From the NCBI GenBank assembly GCA_933207985.1, contig OW240920.1, positions 147,013,951 to 147,077,950 of the forward strand: DNA of 64,000 bases, in the 5' to 3' direction. Shown here piece after piece: positions 44,700 to 55,433 of the stretch. Each line of letters opens with the position of its first letter. Positions within the stretch are counted from its first letter, which is position 1. This stretch comes from Pelobates cultripes (taxonomy: Eukaryota > Chordata > Amphibia > Anura > Pelobatidae). The notes beneath the pieces were generated by a model. That model saw only the letters and a program-made list of their open reading frames with translations, was not told the DNA's origin and searched no databases. A program made the translations under genes and the position numbers.

Positions 44700-46078
44700 A
44701 TGTTTTTTTTTTGTTTTTTTAATTTGTATTTTATTAGAGTTTGATCACTTAAATACATCTGTGTCGCAGTAATTTAACGTACATAACATCTTGTATGGAC
44801 ATGTGTCAGATAACAACAGTCGAAAGTTTTGAGCACTGAGTTTACATCATAGGAACAGAATGTATATTCGACAATCTAGAGTACAACATATCTCGTGTTG
44901 GGCTACTCAAGTGCATAGACACCTTGGTATCGGTTCTAACTTCACTGTCTCCAATTAGTGGGCACTTAACAGTCAGCCGTGGCCTACTCTCTGTCTTTGT
45001 TAAGTGTTCATACACTAGTCTCAAGCAAGGTACAGTCTGTCGCTGTAAATCACACATTCACTAACATTGGTCTTGGGATATTGTCTGTCAACTGGGTGAC
45101 CATGCGCCTTAATGTCAGTCCCGATAGAACCTCTGGCTGATCTGCGTACATATACCGTAAGAACCTCTGCCGTGGGATACTCCTACAACTCTTATTGGAC
45201 ACTGGGGTCTGACACACTGCTCACATAGTAACTGATGGTCCAGTCACACGTAAACAATAATAAACATGCTAACGAGTAAGAAAAACAAAATGTATTTTAA
45301 CCACTGGACTACATGTATGTATGGGCTTATGGGGTGACATAGGTGTAGTCACTACTCAAGGTGGCATCCAGAGGATGGAGGAGAGTAAAAGCGTGAGTAT
45401 GGGCTGTATTTAGGTCTCGTTGGTGCTAGCTCTGTGTGCCCACTCCACCCTGTTCTCCCGTCCCCTGTCTGGGCTATGTCCCTGGTGTGTAGGGTGGTGT
45501 TATAGCTTTAGGGTTGTCTCTTTGTCATAGTCGGCACATAGAGGCTTTTCTTCAGCCCCTGGTTGCTCCTGGGCTGGTGTCATGTCTGGCTGCTTTCCAC
45601 TCTGATCTCTCCCTTGTCTATATCATGGAGGTCCAGCTGCCGGATGAATGACTCTTGTTTTTCTGCAGAAGACAGGGTGAGTATCTGGTCTCCCCGTGGT
45701 TTCGCCAGGGATCCATCTGCACTCCATCGGTACCTTACCAGCATCCCTTATCCTTTTGACCGTTGGTGCCAGTTGTCTCCATTCCACAAGTGCTGCGAAC
45801 GGAAGATCTCCATAGAAGGCCACAGTGCCGCCATCTAACTTCACAGTGCCCAAGTCTCTGGAGCGGGACATGGTAGCTGAGCGGGTCGCCAGATCCTTCG
45901 TGACCGCTATGGTGTCCCTAGGTGCATCTGCTGGTGCTGTTGCTGCCTTGCGAATTCTGAACACAGACAATACCATGCCTGGCTCGACGCCCCCCTTTAT
46001 GTACATTGCTGCCAGTAGGCAGTGTATGTAGGGCAACAAGGCTTCCACTCCGATACTCTCGTGTATGCCCCTGAGGTG
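44700..46078 (-). mobile_element. L1-like LINE fragment with ORF1 and poly(A), lacking ORF2
   Basis: On the minus strand an ORF1-like frame (46048-45623) is followed by about 0.9 kb without reverse-transcriptase motifs. An AATAAAA-type signal and an A-rich tail come next (T-rich at 44702-44735). ORF2 is missing, so this is either an internally deleted copy or an ORF1-only (HAL1-like) element. The 5' boundary is uncertain and no target duplication was found. Confidence 0.6.
45623..46048 (-). pseudogene. L1-like ORF1 protein fragment
   Basis: The frame contains APADAPRDTI and AFYGDLPFAALVEWRQLAP followed by a KRIRDAG-type helix. This fits the RNA-binding and C-terminal domains of vertebrate L1-like ORF1 proteins, which coat LINE RNA as trimers. 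The N-terminal coiled coil is absent. The segment between the two blocks reads as foreign sequence, suggesting a small insertion or frameshift pair. A pseudogene is likely. Confidence 0.7.
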
Positions 46079-46605
46079 GATGTTACTTTATATAAATATT
46101 TTACTATATGCTTCCCACATGGGTAAGCTGTTTTGTTACATTATTATTCTGTATCCATTGGGAAATAGGGAACATTTTACCCAACTCCTCTTTCCATTTT
46201 ATAATATGAGTTGGTTTAACCTCATTCCACTTTTCTAATTATTTTTTTTCTGAACCACTCCGTCACAGAGCATTTCCTCTTTCATGACATCTCATAACAT
46301 CCTCATGATCCTTTTCAATAAAAATTTAATTAGAAGAACACCACAATAATAACACATAAACCCCGTCACCTTCCCAACAAAACACAGCAAACCACCCACC
46401 AAACAAATCTCACTGCAAACTAGAATTCCTAACACATCCATGCATACTTACCCCATTTTTATTCAATGTACAATACTGTGTGTGGAGAGAGGCAGGGATA
46501 GGTGCCTCTCTCTATTACTCACTGATCCGTGGGGGAGCAGCTACACAGCACAGAGAGTCCAGACAGCAGCTCTACAGCTCAGGTAAGTGAGGGATGGGGG
46601 GAAAG
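46079..46605. other. No gene recognised
   Basis: AT-rich sequence leading into a G-rich array. Confidence 0.35.
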
Positions 46606-47715
46606 GCAGCAGGGAGACATGGGGACACTGAGACACTAGGGGACACATGGGGACACGAATACTAGGGGACGCTGGGAGATCTGGGGACACTGAGACACTT
46701 GGGGACACTTGGAGACATGGGGATACTTGGGGACACTGTAAGATATGGGGACGCTGAGACACCTGGGATGCTGTGAGACAGAGGGACATTGAGAGACACT
46801 GAGACATTGGGACACGTAAACACTAGGGACACAGTGACCCCATGTCTCCCAGTGTCCCTAGTATATCAGTGTCCCCATGACTCCCAGTGTCCCCATGTCT
46901 CCCAATCAGTGTCCTCAGTGTCCCCATGTCTCCCAGTGTCTGTGTCCCCATGTCTCTCAGTGTGCCTAGTGTCCCCATGTCTCCAAGTGTCCCTAGTATA
47001 TCAGTGTCCCCATGTCTCCCAACCAGTGTCCTCAGTGTCCCCATGTCTCCCAGTGTCCCCAAGTCTCCCAGTGTCTGTGTCCCCATGTCTCTCAGTGTGC
47101 CTAGTGTCCCCATGTCTCCCAGTGTCCCTAGTATGTCAGTGTCCCCATGTCTCCCAACCAGTGTCCTCAGTGTCCCCATGTCTCCCAAGTCTCCCATTGT
47201 CTGTGTCCCCATGTCTCTCAGTGTGCCTAGTGTCCCCATGGCTCTCAGTGTCCCCATATGTCTCAGTGTCCCCATATCTCCCAGTGTCCCCATGTCTATG
47301 TCCACAAGTGTCCTCATGTCTCCCAGTGTCTCCAAGTGTCTGTCTCCCAACCAGTGTCCCTAGTGTCCCCATTTCTCCCAGTGTCCCCAAATGTCTGTGT
47401 CCCCATTTCTCCCAGTGTCTCCATGTCTCCCAGTGTCAACATGTCTGTATCCACAAGTGCCCCCATGATCTGTATCCACAAGTGCCCCATGTCTCCCAGT
47501 GTCCCCGGGTCTCTGTGTCCTCATGTCTCACTGTTTCCCCTAGTATCCTAGTGACATGGGGACACACTGATACATGGGGACACTGGGAGAAATGGGGACA
47601 CAGACACTGGGAGACTAGGGGACTGGGCAACATGGGGACACTGACACTGTGATACATAGGGACATTGGGTGACTTGCGAGACTGAGACACTGGGAGACAG
47701 GGAGACACTGGGAGC
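46606..47715. repeat. GGGGACACTG-type minisatellite that changes orientation twice
   Basis: From about 46606 to 46826 the plus strand carries GGGGACACTGAGACACT units. From about 46827 to 47550 it carries the complement type (GTGTCCCCATGTCTCCCA). From 47551 to 47715 the G-rich orientation returns (GGGGACACTGGGAGA). The basic period is roughly 12-24 bp and irregular. The blocks can pair with each other as large hairpins. Confidence 0.9.
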
Positions 47716-47905
47716 AATCCATCTATACAGCAGAATCAAACAGTGAGCAGTTTGTTGGTAATTTTACAGAATTTTCTCTTATGTCACTCCTTGTGATCTA
47801 CATCATGTGATGTCATGCATACATAATAAATTATGCAAATTATTTAAGGCTGGTATTTTTTTCCAAGAAAGGTGGCAACCCTATCTACTCTTCACATACT
47901 CTTGC

Positions 47906-48202
47906 TTAATGGAACACTATAGGGTCAGGAACACAATCATGTATTTCTGATCCTATTACGTTAAAACCACCCCTGGCCCCCTCTTGCCTCCCTAAATATA
48001 GTAAAATCTTACTTGTATTCAAGTCTGCAGCTGCTGACTCTGCCTCTGAACTGACTCTGTCTGCTGCTCTAAGGAGTGGCCAGTGGAGTTATTTTCTCTG
48101 AAAAGACAGTGTTTACTGCAAAAAGCCTGAATGGAATGATTCTACTTACCAGAAAAAAATCAATTAGCTGTAATTGTTCTGGTGACTATAGTGTCCCTTT
48201 AA
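47906..48202. mobile_element. T2-like MITE with TTAA ends
   Basis: 297 bp bounded by TTAA at both ends. The left reads TTAATGGAACACTATAGGGT and the right reads CTATAGTGTCCCTTTAA, imperfect inverted termini. The interior has no ORF. TTAA target duplication and these termini fit the T2 MITE group described in Xenopus. Confidence 0.72.
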
Positions 48203-48834
48203 GTATGGGAACAAAACTTGTGTGGACTGGCTGACAATAAAATTAGTTTGGGTAATGCAGACTTTGGTCTCTCTAACACTGTGGCATGTCCCCTTTCTTC
48301 TACACTCACTACATACACCTTTTCTCTGTCCCAGACTATATACCAGGAGCTTCTGCTTGCGAGTAAAAAGGTAAGGAGACAAGTGGACATGTGAGTGCTA
48401 GGGGACAGTCCTTAGAAAGCATGGAGCGAGCGCATCATTTGATGCATTTATGTCAAGCTCAGAGTGCTGCCAGCATAGTATGCCCTTAGTTGGACAGCCT
48501 GCATCCATGCCAGGCTTGCCTTCCAATTCTTTGGACAAACATGCCCCCTTTTTGAGCATGTTCACCCCTTTTAGCAGGTCTGGTCACGTGATTTGCACCA
48601 GTGGTACACATTTTACCCCGTCCTGCTTCACTGGACACTGCTGTTAGGGGGTATGGATTTACTTGAAAGATGAAAGCATAAGAGAGAGATTAGGATAGAA
48701 TGTGTTGCTGCATCCTTTGTGTTTCCCTCCAACACCATCTCCATCAGATACATGACGCTTGATTGTTTTAGTGTTTTTGGTCGATAAGATTCTGTAATTA
48801 GGCCCTAATGTTTCTAATACCCCACCTCCTATAG
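48203..48834. other. No gene recognised
   Basis: No motif or repeat supported. Confidence 0.35.
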
Positions 48835-48995
48835 TCTGTAAGCTCGTTTGAGCAGGGTCCTCTTCAACCTATTGTTCCTGTAAGTTTACTTGTAATTGTC
48901 CTATTTATTGTTACATCCCCCCCTCTCAAAATATTGTAAAGCGCTACGGAATCTGTTGGCGCTATATAAATGGCAATAATAATAATAATCATAAT
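48835..48995 (+). mobile_element. Dispersed frog repeat, GTAAGCTCGTTTGAGCAGGG to GCGCTATATAAA type
   Basis: Runs from GTAAGCTCGTTTGAGCAGGG to AAAGCGCTACGGAATCTGTT and GGCGCTATATAAATGGC, followed by an ATA/ATC microsatellite. Its end is the reverse complement of the fragments embedded in the 56-bp array. It has no ORF. Confidence 0.7.
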
Positions 48996-49025
48996 CATAA
49001 TCATAACTGTCAGCACCAGGCCTAC

Positions 49026-49340
49026 TTGCCTCTTAATCTGGCCCTGGTTACAGCTATGGTAATAAAGAGAAAATTAAAAACGAACTATTTGCAAACTAAA
49101 ATCCCATATATCATTTCTGCTCAGAATGTGAAACTCTATAACCCAAAGGATATTGGAGAGGAGTTAGCCCTGTATTATAGTAAACGGTATAATGTAACGG
49201 AGGATGTAGAAACTCATCAGCCTAAACCAGAGGAAATTTATCGGTTTTTTGATGAGGTTACTTTACCGAAAATCAATTTGGAGCAAAAGCTGAGACTTTT
49301 TATAACATGCGTACTGTGTATCTATGCCAGACGAAGGTAG
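49026..49340 (+). pseudogene. L1-like LINE ORF2 linker fragment
   Basis: About 100 residues resemble the segment between endonuclease and reverse transcriptase in L1-like ORF2 proteins. They read IPYIISAQNVKLYNPKDIGE, then ALYYSKRYNV, QPKPEEIYRFFDEVTLPKI and a partial L-x-x-E-Q. No RT catalytic motif follows before the frame ends, so this is a short internal LINE fragment. Confidence 0.7.
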
Positions 49341-49395
49341 AGCTTTACATGGTTTCTATTTGCCTTTTTTATGGAGATGTCACAAGGGATTTGTA

Positions 49396-49421
49396 TGAAT
49401 GAATGAATGAATGAATGAATG
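49396..49421. repeat. GAAT microsatellite
   Basis: About six tandem GAAT units. Confidence 0.9.
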
Positions 49422-49999
49422 GTGATGTGTTGCAGCTAGCCTCTGAGTGATGCTGGAGATGCGTGTATACTAAACAGCCACTAGATGGTGCTGCCTTACT
49501 GAATCAGCCAACCTAGCAATGCCACAATAAGGGAACTGGTGGAATTAGAATATGCCTCCCAACCATAAATCCCTTAAACTCATTAAATAACATTAACCCC
49601 CTTACAGCTGGCTTATATTATCTATTCAAAAGCTATTCACCATAAAATAAAACTTTTTATAAAACAAACCTGTCGGAAGCAATTAACGATTACTGGGAAT
49701 GACAAATGGAAGAGAGGAAAATAAAATGCGCACCTACCTCTATACTGTTTTAGGGAAATGGCGGGTGCATCCTTACCCCCTGCTGGGGTATTCCTAATGT
49801 GGCCGGATCATATCTTCATTATTGATATCAATGTGATCATATTTTAAAGACATTCATTGGATAAATGCCCCAGCCGAATCCCTTCAAAGCGATTTCACCA
49901 TAAACTAGTGAACACGCCCCCAGCCTAATGGCACCATAACCACTACACCCATTGATGTGACTGCCTTTTCATTTTAGATCATGATGGTTTTTTGTATCC
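49422..49999. other. No gene recognised
   Basis: Spacer between a LINE fragment and the 37-bp array. Nothing supported. Confidence 0.35.
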
Positions 50000-50846
50000 C
50001 ACAATCCCCTGTGTGGCAGTGAATAATACGTTATCCCACAATCCATCCCCTGTGTGGCGGTAGATAATATCCCACAATCCCCTGTGTGGCGGTAAATAAT
50101 ACAGTATCCCACAATCCCCTATTCCCTGCGTGGCAGTAAATAATACAGTATGGCACAATCCCCTGTGTGGCTGTAGATAATACGGTATCCCACAATCACC
50201 TGCGTGGCTGTAGATAATACAGTATCCCACAATCCCCTGCATGGCTGTAGATAATACGGTATCCCACAATCCCCTGCGTGGCAGTAAATAATACAGTATC
50301 CCACAATCCCCTGTGTGACAGTAAATAATACAGTATGGCACAATCCCCTGCGTGGCTATAGATAATACGATATCCCACAATCCCCTGCGTGGCAGTAAAT
50401 AATACAGTATCCCTCAATCTCCTGTGTGGCAGTAAATAATACGGTATCCCACAATCCCCTGCGTGGCTGTAGATAATACGGTATCCCAGAATCCCCTACG
50501 TGGCAGTAAATAATATGATATCTCACAATCCCCTGCGTGGCTATAGATAATACGGTATCCCACAATCCCCTGCGTGGCTGTAGATAATACGGTATCCCAC
50601 AATCCCCTACGTGGCAGTAAATAATACGATATCTCACAATCCCCTGCGTGGCTATAGATAATACGGTATCCCACAATCCTCTGCGTGGCTGTAGATAATA
50701 CGGTATCCCACAATCACTTGCGTGGCTGTAGATAATACGGTATCCCACAATCCCCTGCGTGGCAGTAAATAATACGATATCCCACAATCCACTGCGTGGC
50801 TATAGATAATACGGTATCCCACAATCCCCTGCGTGGCAGTAAATAA
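50000..50846. repeat. 37-bp minisatellite, left part, about 23 copies
   Basis: The unit contains GTATCCCACAATCCCCTGCG and TGGCTGTAGATAATACG, alternating with TGGCAGTAAATAATAC units. The same unit resumes at 55434-55865, so this is one array split by the retroelement. Confidence 0.95.
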
Positions 50847-52230
50847 TGTAGCGGAGCGCTAGTCTACCAGGGACTTTTCTCCGCTGGTTTTCTTGATGAG
50901 ATGACTCAGGAACAAAGAAGGTAATCCACAGAAACAGCAAAGCAATACAAGATTCTTCCAACACCTCCCCAGTAACTGGACACTCAGTTTAGGGGGAATA
51001 ACTGAAGGTTTAATGCTGGCACACTGCCTTTTATGTGATTTTCCCCACAAGGTTACCAGCCAGGTGGACCTTGTGTGGCATCAAGTTACAAAGTTAACAG
51101 ACCAATAAAAACAGGGTTATACATAGAGACACTCCCATACATAGAAACATAGAATGTGACGGCAGATAAGAACCATTCGGCCCATCTAGTCTGCCCACTA
51201 TTTTTTTTTAACATGTATGTACAGTATGTACAAGCCCTCCCCTCTGCCTGGTAGATAATTGAGGTAGATAATGTAATAACTCAATTATCTCCAGGCAGGA
51301 AATTTTTTTCACATTTTCTGAAAGTACCCCAAAAACATTACATATCCCCATAAATGGCACATCCCCTGATAGCTCTGATCTGGGTGAACAACATATCCAA
51401 AAATCACCCAAATCAGAGCAGGGGTTCACAAATTTTGTGGAAGTCACAATTGACCGACCGCACGCTTGATTTCATGCCCAAAAGAGTTCCAGAGAATTAG
51501 GCTGTGCATCCGGTCTGTCTTCTTATCCACTGTAACAAATCACCTGGCACCCCAACTGGGTACCTCCGTTGAAGGATGCTAGCACTTCCTGAGGGCTCCA
51601 AGCACTCCAGCCGACACCATAAACACCATAGACTCCTTCAGAGAGCAAGACAGGAACAAGCTCTTACAACAGCTTAGTAGTGATATAGCAAGAGAGTATG
51701 ACTAGCATAGGAATTCCTTGTAGCAGATTCCCCCAATAAAAGACGGAACTCCAAATTGAGGGTGAAGTAGAACTGTTTAATGGAAGCAAGCACTCACAAT
51801 GTATACAATTCCTCAGGCCAGAGGCACACCCCTTGGACCTGATGGAACACTGGCACACAAAGGATACAAACCAATCAAAACAATACATCAATGTCTGACA
51901 CACCCAGTCATTACAGCAAAATCCTCCCCTCTGCCTGTGATATAATTACTGAACACAATGGGCTATTGTAATTATCACAGGCAGGAAAATACACAGGTTT
52001 ACCCAATATTCATAACTTTTAAAGTTTACATCACATTCACATAAAACCCCTTGCATGGGGAACCACATAAATACTGGAGCTTGTGAATAAAATCATCAGT
52101 TGACTCCCAGAACTGTGTTTTGTCCGGTTACTGGGGGATTTGGGATATTGCCTTCATTTTCAGCGCTTTCCTTGGATTACCTTCTTTTACCAGCGGAGAT
52201 ATTGGGATTTAATATTGCAGCTCCGCTACA
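50847..52230 (+). repeat. 5' LTR of the Gmr1-like element, possibly two nested related LTRs
   Basis: It begins TGTAGCGGAG and ends CTCCGCTACA, a perfect 10-bp inverted terminus. Two halves share a parallel layout. Each has a hairpin, CTGCCTGG...CCAGGCAG at 51244-51298 and CTGCCTGTGATA...CACAGGCAG at 51931-51984. A second TGTAAC start occurs near 51533, suggesting one LTR inserted in or joined to another of the same family. The GATCTGGGTGA hairpin is present at 51377-51414. AATAAA at about 52087 fits polyadenylation. Confidence 0.6.
51126..51205. mobile_element. Dispersed frog repeat fragment inside the LTR
   Basis: AACATAGAATGTGACGGCAG, ATAAGAACCATTCGGCCCAT and CTAGTCTGCCCA form a motif set common in frog genomes, followed by a T-run. 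It lies within the LTR segment and looks like a secondary insertion or shared module. Confidence 0.5.
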
Positions 52231-52259
52231 AAATCAAAGCCATTCTAGTTGCTGAGCTC

Positions 52260-53170
52260 ATGGAGGGAGACAGAGCTACTGCTGCAGCCCCCCCCCCCCC
52301 CAATGGAGACCACTTAGACCGAGTTTGAAAAGGAACTCAGGAGCCGGCTGGCATTTTTCCCTGGGACCCCATCCACAGAAACGGTGGAACGGATAAAGGC
52401 CAACGTACACAATTATTTGATGGCTAAACAACAAACAGAGCAGAGATCCAGGGAGGGTCACCAACTCCATCCAGCATTGTTCAGGGGAAACCCAAAATTC
52501 TATATCATGCCTTTAAGAACTACATGGATACGGAGGACATGGATATTTGCAGGACTTTGAAAGACTGTGTCTGCTCCATGATATCAGCGCAACAGATCAG
52601 GTACCCCTACTGGAGTGCAAATTATCTGGCCTGGCAGCAGAAGCCTACCGTGCTATGCCAGATGAGGACAGCCGGGACTACCAGAAGGTAAAGGAAGCCA
52701 TCCTGGCCTGGTATGTCATAACACCGGAGGCATACCGGCAAAAATTGCGGGAACTTTGGAAACAAGATAAGGACTCTCATGTATAGTGGGCTCACCGGCT
52801 AACCAGGGCTGCGAAGGGATGGGCCTGGAAGACGTGTTGCAGTTGATTTTGCTGGAACAGTTCTTCAAAGGACTCCCCGGATTTACAAAATTGGCTAAGG
52901 GATCATAAGCCCCGTATCCTCCACGACGCCGCCAAGTTGGCGGACGAATACCAAGATGCCAGAAGAACACAGCGAATACAGCCACGGCACTTTACGGGGT
53001 CAGCTGCACCACCCGCAGCGCCTGCCGCGTCACCCCCACCTCGTCCCGGAGAGGGAAACTACCAGCCAACCCCGAGGTACACTCCCAGGTCGTCTATCCG
53101 CTGTCACACATGTAACCAGCTGGGCCACGTACAGCGGGAATTTCCTCGGAACAGGAGCCGACCAGCATAG
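52260..53170 (+). pseudogene. Gag of the Gmr1-like element, SCAN-like segment and defective zinc knuckle
   Basis: The likely start ATG is at 52260, 30 bp after the LTR. A C-run at 52291-52304 probably breaks the frame, and a stop follows at 52326. Further on, frames give TPEAYRQKLRELWKQ (about 52721-52765), a TAG at 52784, then LLEQFFKGLP and DLQNWLRDHKPRILHDAAKL in other frames. These align with the SCAN-domain core found in mammalian zinc-finger proteins and in Gmr1-type capsids. A CCHC knuckle near 53102 reads CHTCNQLGHVQREF, with Phe where the last Cys should be. Gag forms the particle around element RNA. This copy is inactivated. Confidence 0.78.
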
Positions 53171-53206
53171 AACAACCAAGCCAATCCACCCAACAACCGG
53201 GCAGCA

Positions 53207-53720
53207 GTGCATTGTTACCAGAGCGAGCCCCGGCAGCAACCCCACTCCACAGGAACCACAGAGGAACCCCTGGGAACTCTACATGAAGTGAACCCGATCC
53301 AGGCTGCCTCTGACAACCGCCAAGGACATCGCCAGGTGGTCCACATGGAGGGAAAGCGCATTCAAGGACTGCGGGATTCTGGGGCCACTATAACCTTGGT
53401 TCGTAATCACATGATTCCAAAGAACCAGCTTACTGGGGATTGCGTGGCAGTACGTGTGGCAGGGGGAGCCATCTACAAGATTCCCGCTGCCAGGGTTCAT
53501 TTCGATTGGGGAGCAGGGTCAGGGGATGTAAAGGTAGGCCTTATGCAGAATCTACCAGCAGACGTCATCCTGGGCAATGACTTGGGGGAGCTGACTTCAG
53601 CCTTTGTGCCACAAAATTCTGCACAAGAAGCCCTACCAGTGGTTACTTGGCAGCAGGCCCGCACCACCGTGTCCTCCAATCCCTCTGAGGCTCAGGTAAG
53701 CGGGACATTTAGGGGTCAGT
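53207..53720 (+). pseudogene. Aspartic protease of the Gmr1-like element
   Basis: The frame 53207-53728 has the retropepsin active site LRDSGA at about 53368-53385, followed by ITLV, and a C-terminal DVILGNDLG block (about 53563-53589), consistent with the flap-to-dimerisation part of Ty3/gypsy proteases. The enzyme cleaves the Gag-Pol precursor. This segment is open, but it is embedded in a broken pol. Confidence 0.78.
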
Positions 53721-53721
53721 C

Positions 53722-54770
53722 AGATTAAGCACCGGCTGACTCAGAACTTCTTCTGGCCCGGTATTTCCAAAGATATTAGACAGTATTGCCAAACATGTGA
53801 CACCTGCCAAAGGGTAGGTAAGAGGGCGGGTCGCTATAAAGCTAAACTACATTCCCTGCCCATCATTGAAGAGCCATTTAGTAGAGTGGCCGTAGATATA
53901 ATTGAACCGTTAGCAAAGCCGAGCCCATCCGGCAAGAACTTTTAACTGTAGTCGATTATGCCACTAGGTATCTTGAGGCAGTGACCCTAACTAATGTACA
54001 TGCCGAGACCGTAGCAGATACCCTGATCAGAATCTTCTCCCGCATGGGATTTCCCCAGGAGATTATCTCGGATCGGGGTACCCAGTTTACGGCAGAGGTT
54101 ACTCACCAGTTGTGGAAAGTGTGTGGGGTAAAACCTATTGTAAATTCCGCCTACCACCCCCAGTCTAATGGGCTCTGTGAAAGTTTAAAGGAACATTTAA
54201 GCAGATAATCCGTACATTCATAGACACTCAGAAGGACTGGGAGCGGTTTCTGCCCCATTTACTTTTCGCATACCGGGAAGTCCCTCAGGAGTCCACAGGG
54301 TTCTCCCCGTTCAAATTATTATTCGGGAGAAGGGTGAGAGGCCCATTAGACCTGATCAGGGAGCATTGGGAGGGAGAAATAACTAGCCACGGTACCCCTA
54401 TTGTCCCATATGTGCTAGAGTTTAGGGAACGCCTGGAGGCCCTAACTCGGACCGTGTGCTCCAATCTCCAGGCGGTCCAACAACGACAGCGCAGATGGTA
54501 TTATAGGGGGGCCAGAGACCGCAGTTTTCAAATTGGACAGAAGGTGTTAATCCTAAAGCCAGTCCATAATGACAAGCTGCAGGCCTCCTGGCAGGGCCCA
54601 TACAAGGTGGTGGAACAAATATGTGACACCACCTATGTGATCGGCCCATGCACCGGAGCAGGCGGTAGACGCATGCTCGATGTAAACATGTTGAAGCCGT
54701 ACCACGAACGTACGGAGGAGGTAAATGCGATTTGCGCCTTTGCCACGGAGGATTTTGACAATTTGCCTCA
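53722..54770 (+). pseudogene. DD35E integrase of the Gmr1-like element, frameshifted
   Basis: A zinc-binding N-terminal part reads HRLTQNFFWPGI and CQTCDTC (about 53728-53810). Catalytic residues are Asp in VAVDIIEP (53895), Asp in ISDRGTQF (54071) and Glu in GLCESLK (54179), giving a D-35-E spacing between the last two. A stop at 53943 separates the first Asp from the rest, and another frame break near 54185-54208 precedes FLPHLLFAYRE. The C-terminal module QKVLILKPVHNDKLQ, WQGPYKVVEQ and VNMLKPYHER follows in the same frame as the RT. Integrase inserts element cDNA into chromosomes. Its position upstream of RT is the notable point. Confidence 0.85.
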
Positions 54771-55433
54771 TCCTGACCTCCTAGGAAAGGAGGACCAGAA
54801 CGAAGGTATGCGGAAGGAGATTGATGAGATGTTGCAACTGGGGGTGATAGAACACTTAGATAGCCCCTGGGCCTCTCTGGTAGTTCTAGTGCCGAAGCGG
54901 GACGGCACTACCCGCTTCTGCGTAGAATACCTGAAACTCGATGATAAAACTGTCTCAGATGCCTACCCTATGCCACGGATAGATGAGCTCCTAGATAAGA
55001 TGGCCAGGGGCCAGTACCTCACCACCATAGATCTATGTAAGGGGTACTGGCAGATTCCACTAGCCGAGGACGCCATTCCTAAGTCGGCGTTCGTCACCCC
55101 ATTTGGCCTGTACCAGTTTAAGGTCATGCCATTCGGGATGAAGAACGCCCCGGCTACTTTTCAGAGAATGGTGGATCGGCTACTGGATGGGTTCCAGGAG
55201 TATGCTTTCGCCTACTTAGACGACATAGCCATCTTTAGCAACTCCTGGGTTGAGCATTTAACGCACATAGGGGCGGTACTAGACCGCATTAGGGAGGCAG
55301 GGCTGACCCTTAAGCCTAGTAAGTGCCACAGAGGGATGGCCGAGGTGCAATATCTAGGCCACAGGGTAGGGAGCGGCCAGCAGAAACCCAAGCCAGCCAA
55401 AATAGAGGCCGTAGCGAAGTGGCCAAAACCCTG
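54771..55433 (+). pseudogene. Ty3/gypsy reverse transcriptase of the Gmr1-like element, truncated
   Basis: In one frame with the integrase C-terminus, RT begins abruptly at MRKEIDEMLQLGVIE. The usual linker and first RT motif appear deleted after DLLGKEDQ. Seen are SPWASLVVLVPKRDG, RFCVEYLKLDDKT, AYPMPRIDELLDK, the YWQIPL block, FGMKNAPATFQ, the catalytic YLDD at 55213-55224 and LGHRVGSG. RNase H is absent. The frame runs into 37-bp minisatellite at about 55434. RT copies element RNA into DNA. The YLDD Asp residues are intact, but the missing parts preclude a functional protein. Confidence 0.9.

Larger units (their letters stand above)
50847..55433 (+). mobile_element. Gmr1-like Ty3/gypsy retrotransposon with integrase before reverse transcriptase, 3'-truncated
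   Basis: Order on the plus strand: LTR, Gag with a SCAN-like segment and zinc knuckle, aspartic protease, integrase, then a Ty3/gypsy-type reverse transcriptase. Standard Ty3/gypsy elements place integrase last. The reversed order and a SCAN-related capsid are published features of the Gmr1 group, from which vertebrate SCAN domains are thought to derive. The copy has several frameshifts, lacks the start of RT, all RNase H and the 3' LTR, and stops where 37-bp minisatellite units resume. It is annotated only as a decayed genomic copy. Confidence 0.85.

Noticed and set aside
46541..47739. Ser/Val/Pro-rich frames in the orientation-switching repeat
   Set aside because: Explained by GTGTCCCC-type repeats and open in several frames and both strands.
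50847..55433. Two independent retroelement insertions (copia-like plus gypsy) producing integrase before RT
   Set aside because: The integrase C-terminal module and RT share one continuous frame, and both have gypsy-type sequence, so a single element with this order is more likely.
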